Shown piece by piece: positions 62,103 through 64,000 of a stretch of DNA of 64,000 nt. The notes under the pieces are model-generated. The model did no database searches and had not been told where the DNA came from. It saw only the letters and a program-made list of their open reading frames with translations. The translations under genes were made by a program, and so were the position numbers. This DNA is from Pseudomonas migulae (GTDB taxonomy: Bacteria; Pseudomonadota; Gammaproteobacteria; Pseudomonadales; Pseudomonadaceae): contig NZ_JALJWR010000001.1 of the NCBI RefSeq assembly GCF_024169315.1, positions 5,568,501 through 5,632,500 of the forward strand, written 5' to 3'. Numbering within the stretch: the first letter of the stretch is position 1; every line of letters begins with the position of its first letter.

Positions 62103-62336
62103 CCCACCCAGTGAAAACTATCAAGTCTCCAACACCTGGCTTTTTCAACATAAGCGCCTGGCCCAACGCACTAAAGGAGCTGGCGCGTTTCCTGCAAGTC
62201 CCCCCGATATCGCCATAAAACGAGCACTTCCGGTGAATCCAGAAGCGCCCTGACCGGCATTGAAGGTTTTATCCAGAAGGCCTGCAAAAGCTTGATACAG
62301 CTTGGCTGAGCCCTGTGACGAACAAGAGGGGAGACG
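62103..62336 (+). other. Gap before rfbF with a possible 35-codon gene remnant
   Basis: From GTG at 62111 to TAA at 62216 a frame reads VKTIKSPTPGFFNISAWPNA, then LKELARFLQVPPISP. It looks like the end of a real protein but has no upstream part and no good ribosome site. The rest of the gap shows GGGGAGACG before rfbF and nothing else. Confidence 0.3.
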
Positions 62337-63110
62337 ATGAAGGCAGTTATTTTGGCGGGTGGTCTGGGCACGCGCATCAGTGAGGAGTCGCACCTCAAAC
62401 CCAAGCCGATGATTGAAATCGGCGGCAAGCCAATTCTCTGGCACATCATGAAGCAGTACTCCGCTCACGGAATCCATGATTTCGTGATTTGCCTGGGTTA
62501 CAAGGGCTATGCGATCAAGGACTTCTTCGCCAACTACTTCCTGCATACCTCCGACGTCACGTTCGACATGTGCAACAACCGCATGGACGTTCACCAGAAC
62601 TACAGCGAGCCGTGGCGTGTCACGCTCATCGACACCGGTGAAGACACCATGACCGGCGGCCGTCTGCGTCGTGCCAGCCGCTACCTGGAAAACGAAGAAG
62701 CGTTCTGTTTTACCTATGGCGACGGCGTTTCCGATCTGAATATTGGTGCACTGGTCGACTTCCACCTAACCCATGGCAAGCTCGCCACCGTCACGGCGGT
62801 ACAGCCACCGGGCCGATACGGCGCGCTGAATCGCGACGGTGACAGCGTTCTTGGTTTTACCGAAAAGCCACGTGGCGATGGCGGCTGGATCAATGGCGGC
62901 TTCTTTGTGCTGTCGCCCAAGGTGTTGCCGTTGATCGAAGGCGACGAGACTTCGTGGGAGTCCGGTCCGCTGGATGGCCTGGCCGAGCGCGGTGAACTCA
63001 TGGCGTACCAGCACGACGGTTTCTGGCAGCCGATGGACACCTTGCGCGACAAGAACCACCTCGAAGCGTTGTGGCAGAGCGGGGAGGCCCCATGGAAACA
63101 ATGGGATTGA
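62337..63110 (+). CDS. rfbF: Glucose-1-phosphate cytidylyltransferase
   Basis: 257 residues. The nucleotidyltransferase signature [38 protein letters not shown] is followed by [17 protein letters not shown] and the sugar-binding [10 protein letters not shown] and NGGFFVLSP. It makes CDP-glucose from CTP and glucose-1-phosphate, the first step to CDP-3,6-dideoxyhexoses and related sugars. GGGGAG precedes the start. Overlaps rfbG by 19 bp. Confidence 0.94.
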   Translation: MKAVILAGGLGTRISEESHLKPKPMIEIGGKPILWHIMKQYSAHGIHDFVICLGYKGYAIKDFFANYFLHTSDVTFDMCNNRMDVHQNYSEPWRVTLIDTGEDTMTGGRLRRASRYLENEEAFCFTYGDGVSDLNIGALVDFHLTHGKLATVTAVQPPGRYGALNRDGDSVLGFTEKPRGDGGWINGGFFVLSPKVLPLIEGDETSWESGPLDGLAERGELMAYQHDGFWQPMDTLRDKNHLEALWQSGEAPWKQWD

Positions 63111-64000
63111 GCTCCGAGTTCTGGCGCGGCAAGCGGGTTCTGCTGACTGGTCACACCGGTTTCAAAGGCAGTTGGCTGACCCTGTGGCTGCAAAGCCTGG
63201 GGGCCGAGGTCAGCGGATTTTCCCTTGATCCTTCGACCGAGCCGAGCCTGTTCGAACTGGCGCGTGTTCACGAGGGCATCAATGATCAGCGCGGCGACCT
63301 GCGTGACCTGGGCGCGTTGCTGGAATTGATCGCCGAAACCCGACCGGAAATCGTCCTGCACCTGGCGGCTCAACCGTTGGTGCGCGAAGGCTATCGCGAT
63401 CCGCTGGGAACCTACTCCAGCAACGTCATGGGCACCCTCAATCTGCTCGAAGCCATCCGCCAGGTCGGCGGCGTGCGCGCCTGTGTGCTGGTGACGACCG
63501 ACAAGGTCTACGCCAACCAGGAATGGCTATGGCCGTACCGCGAAAACGAAGCCCTCGGCGGTCACGATCCTTACAGCAGCAGCAAGGCTTGCTGCGAACT
63601 GTTGGCGCAGTCCTACGCCGCTTCGTTCTTCCCGGCCGAGCGTTATGCCGAGCACGGTCTGGCCCTGGCCACGGCGCGTGCAGGCAACGTGCTGGGCGGT
63701 GGCGATTTCGCGCCGGAACGCTTGATCCCCGATGTGCTCAAGGCCTGGTCGGCGGACGAGCCGGTGACCCTGCGCTACCCGCAAGCCGTACGCCCATGGC
63801 AGCACGCGCTTGAACCTTTGGCGGGCTATCTGCAACTCGCCGCCGGTCTCTATGCACAAGGGCCGGAATTTGCCGGCGCGTGGAACTTCGGCCCGAGCGA
63901 AACGGACATGTGCAGCGTCGGCGAAGTGGTCGAACTGCTCGCCAGCCGCTGGCCACAATCCCGTGGATTGCGCATCGAACCGAGTGATTTGCACGAAGCA
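63092..64000 (+). CDS. rfbG: CDP-glucose 4,6-dehydratase (3' end outside window)
   Basis: First 303 residues, open at the window edge. NAD-binding [53 protein letters not shown] and the catalytic YSSSK ([13 protein letters not shown]) are those of the RfbG short-chain dehydrogenase family. ATG at 63092 has GGGGAGG 4 nt upstream; ATG at 63101 is an alternative. Forms CDP-4-keto-6-deoxyglucose from the RfbF product. The next step would lie beyond the window. Confidence 0.93.
   Translation, partial: METMGLSSEFWRGKRVLLTGHTGFKGSWLTLWLQSLGAEVSGFSLDPSTEPSLFELARVHEGINDQRGDLRDLGALLELIAETRPEIVLHLAAQPLVREGYRDPLGTYSSNVMGTLNLLEAIRQVGGVRACVLVTTDKVYANQEWLWPYRENEALGGHDPYSSSKACCELLAQSYAASFFPAERYAEHGLALATARAGNVLGGGDFAPERLIPDVLKAWSADEPVTLRYPQAVRPWQHALEPLAGYLQLAAGLYAQGPEFAGAWNFGPSETDMCSVGEVVELLASRWPQSRGLRIEPSDLHEA

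Noticed and set aside
61253..62107. Open frames in the inverted-repeat island
   Set aside because: Both arms yield the same Arg/Pro/Cys-rich nonsense in several frames; explained by repeat DNA.

Overview
The window looks like the chromosome of a fluorescent Pseudomonas (P. fluorescens group). The evidence is high GC, Pseudomonas-type gene neighbourhoods (recQ-MarR-fimV-like, cpxR-cpxP-cpxA, phhABC/phhR, flgFGHIJKL), and about a dozen REP-pair (REPIN) elements of the kind typical for that group. No rRNA, tRNA, CRISPR array, prophage or complete insertion sequence was found.

Layout. (1) 0-14.7 kb is a cell-surface region. It holds a type I secretion ABC transporter (cut by the window edge) and its TolC-like outer membrane partner. 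Divergent from them is a 1,715-residue LapA/MapA-type RTX adhesin with a dialanine cleavage site and four near-identical repeats. Next come a low-GC protein of unknown function, a classical autotransporter, and a convergent cytoplasm-start protein with five 97-residue Ig-like repeats. The unknown protein and the Ig-repeat protein share an almost identical 25-bp promoter element. (2) 14.8-28.3 kb is mostly housekeeping: DUF454 and YecA proteins, RecQ, a MarR regulator, a FimV-like protein, a SelW-like protein, an EamA exporter with an AraC regulator, an LpxH-like phosphoesterase, an HD protein, an Mpo1-like protein, an OruR-like AraC regulator, TrkH and a nitroreductase. (3) 28.4-38.1 kb carries the Cpx envelope-stress locus, then yciI-yciB divergent from an rnm-yciO-scpA-scpB run, a DUF1289 protein and rluB. 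(4) 38.3-41.8 kb holds a 45-residue peptide gene followed by an M29-like aminopeptidase gene. Divergent from these is aroP, preceded by two short ORFs rich in aromatic codons. (5) 42-48.8 kb has arfB, an MFS exporter, small proteins, and the phenylalanine/tyrosine catabolism operon phhABC with its regulator phhR. (6) 49-64 kb has the late flagellar operon flgFGHIJKL behind a sigma-54 promoter, a giant multidomain glycosyltransferase, an 0.8-kb inverted-repeat island, and rfbF-rfbG (CDP-sugar synthesis, cut by the window edge). This suggests a flagellin glycosylation region.

How they work together. AroP imports aromatic amino acids that PhhA/PhhB/PhhC degrade under PhhR control. The first 14 kb builds adhesive surface proteins. 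The last 15 kb builds the hook-basal body and hook-filament junction and probably decorates the filament with sugars. The observations most worth following up are the peptide/M29 gene pair, the shared promoter palindrome of the two surface-type genes, the Trp-codon leader ORF of aroP, and the cysteine-containing RTX adhesin.
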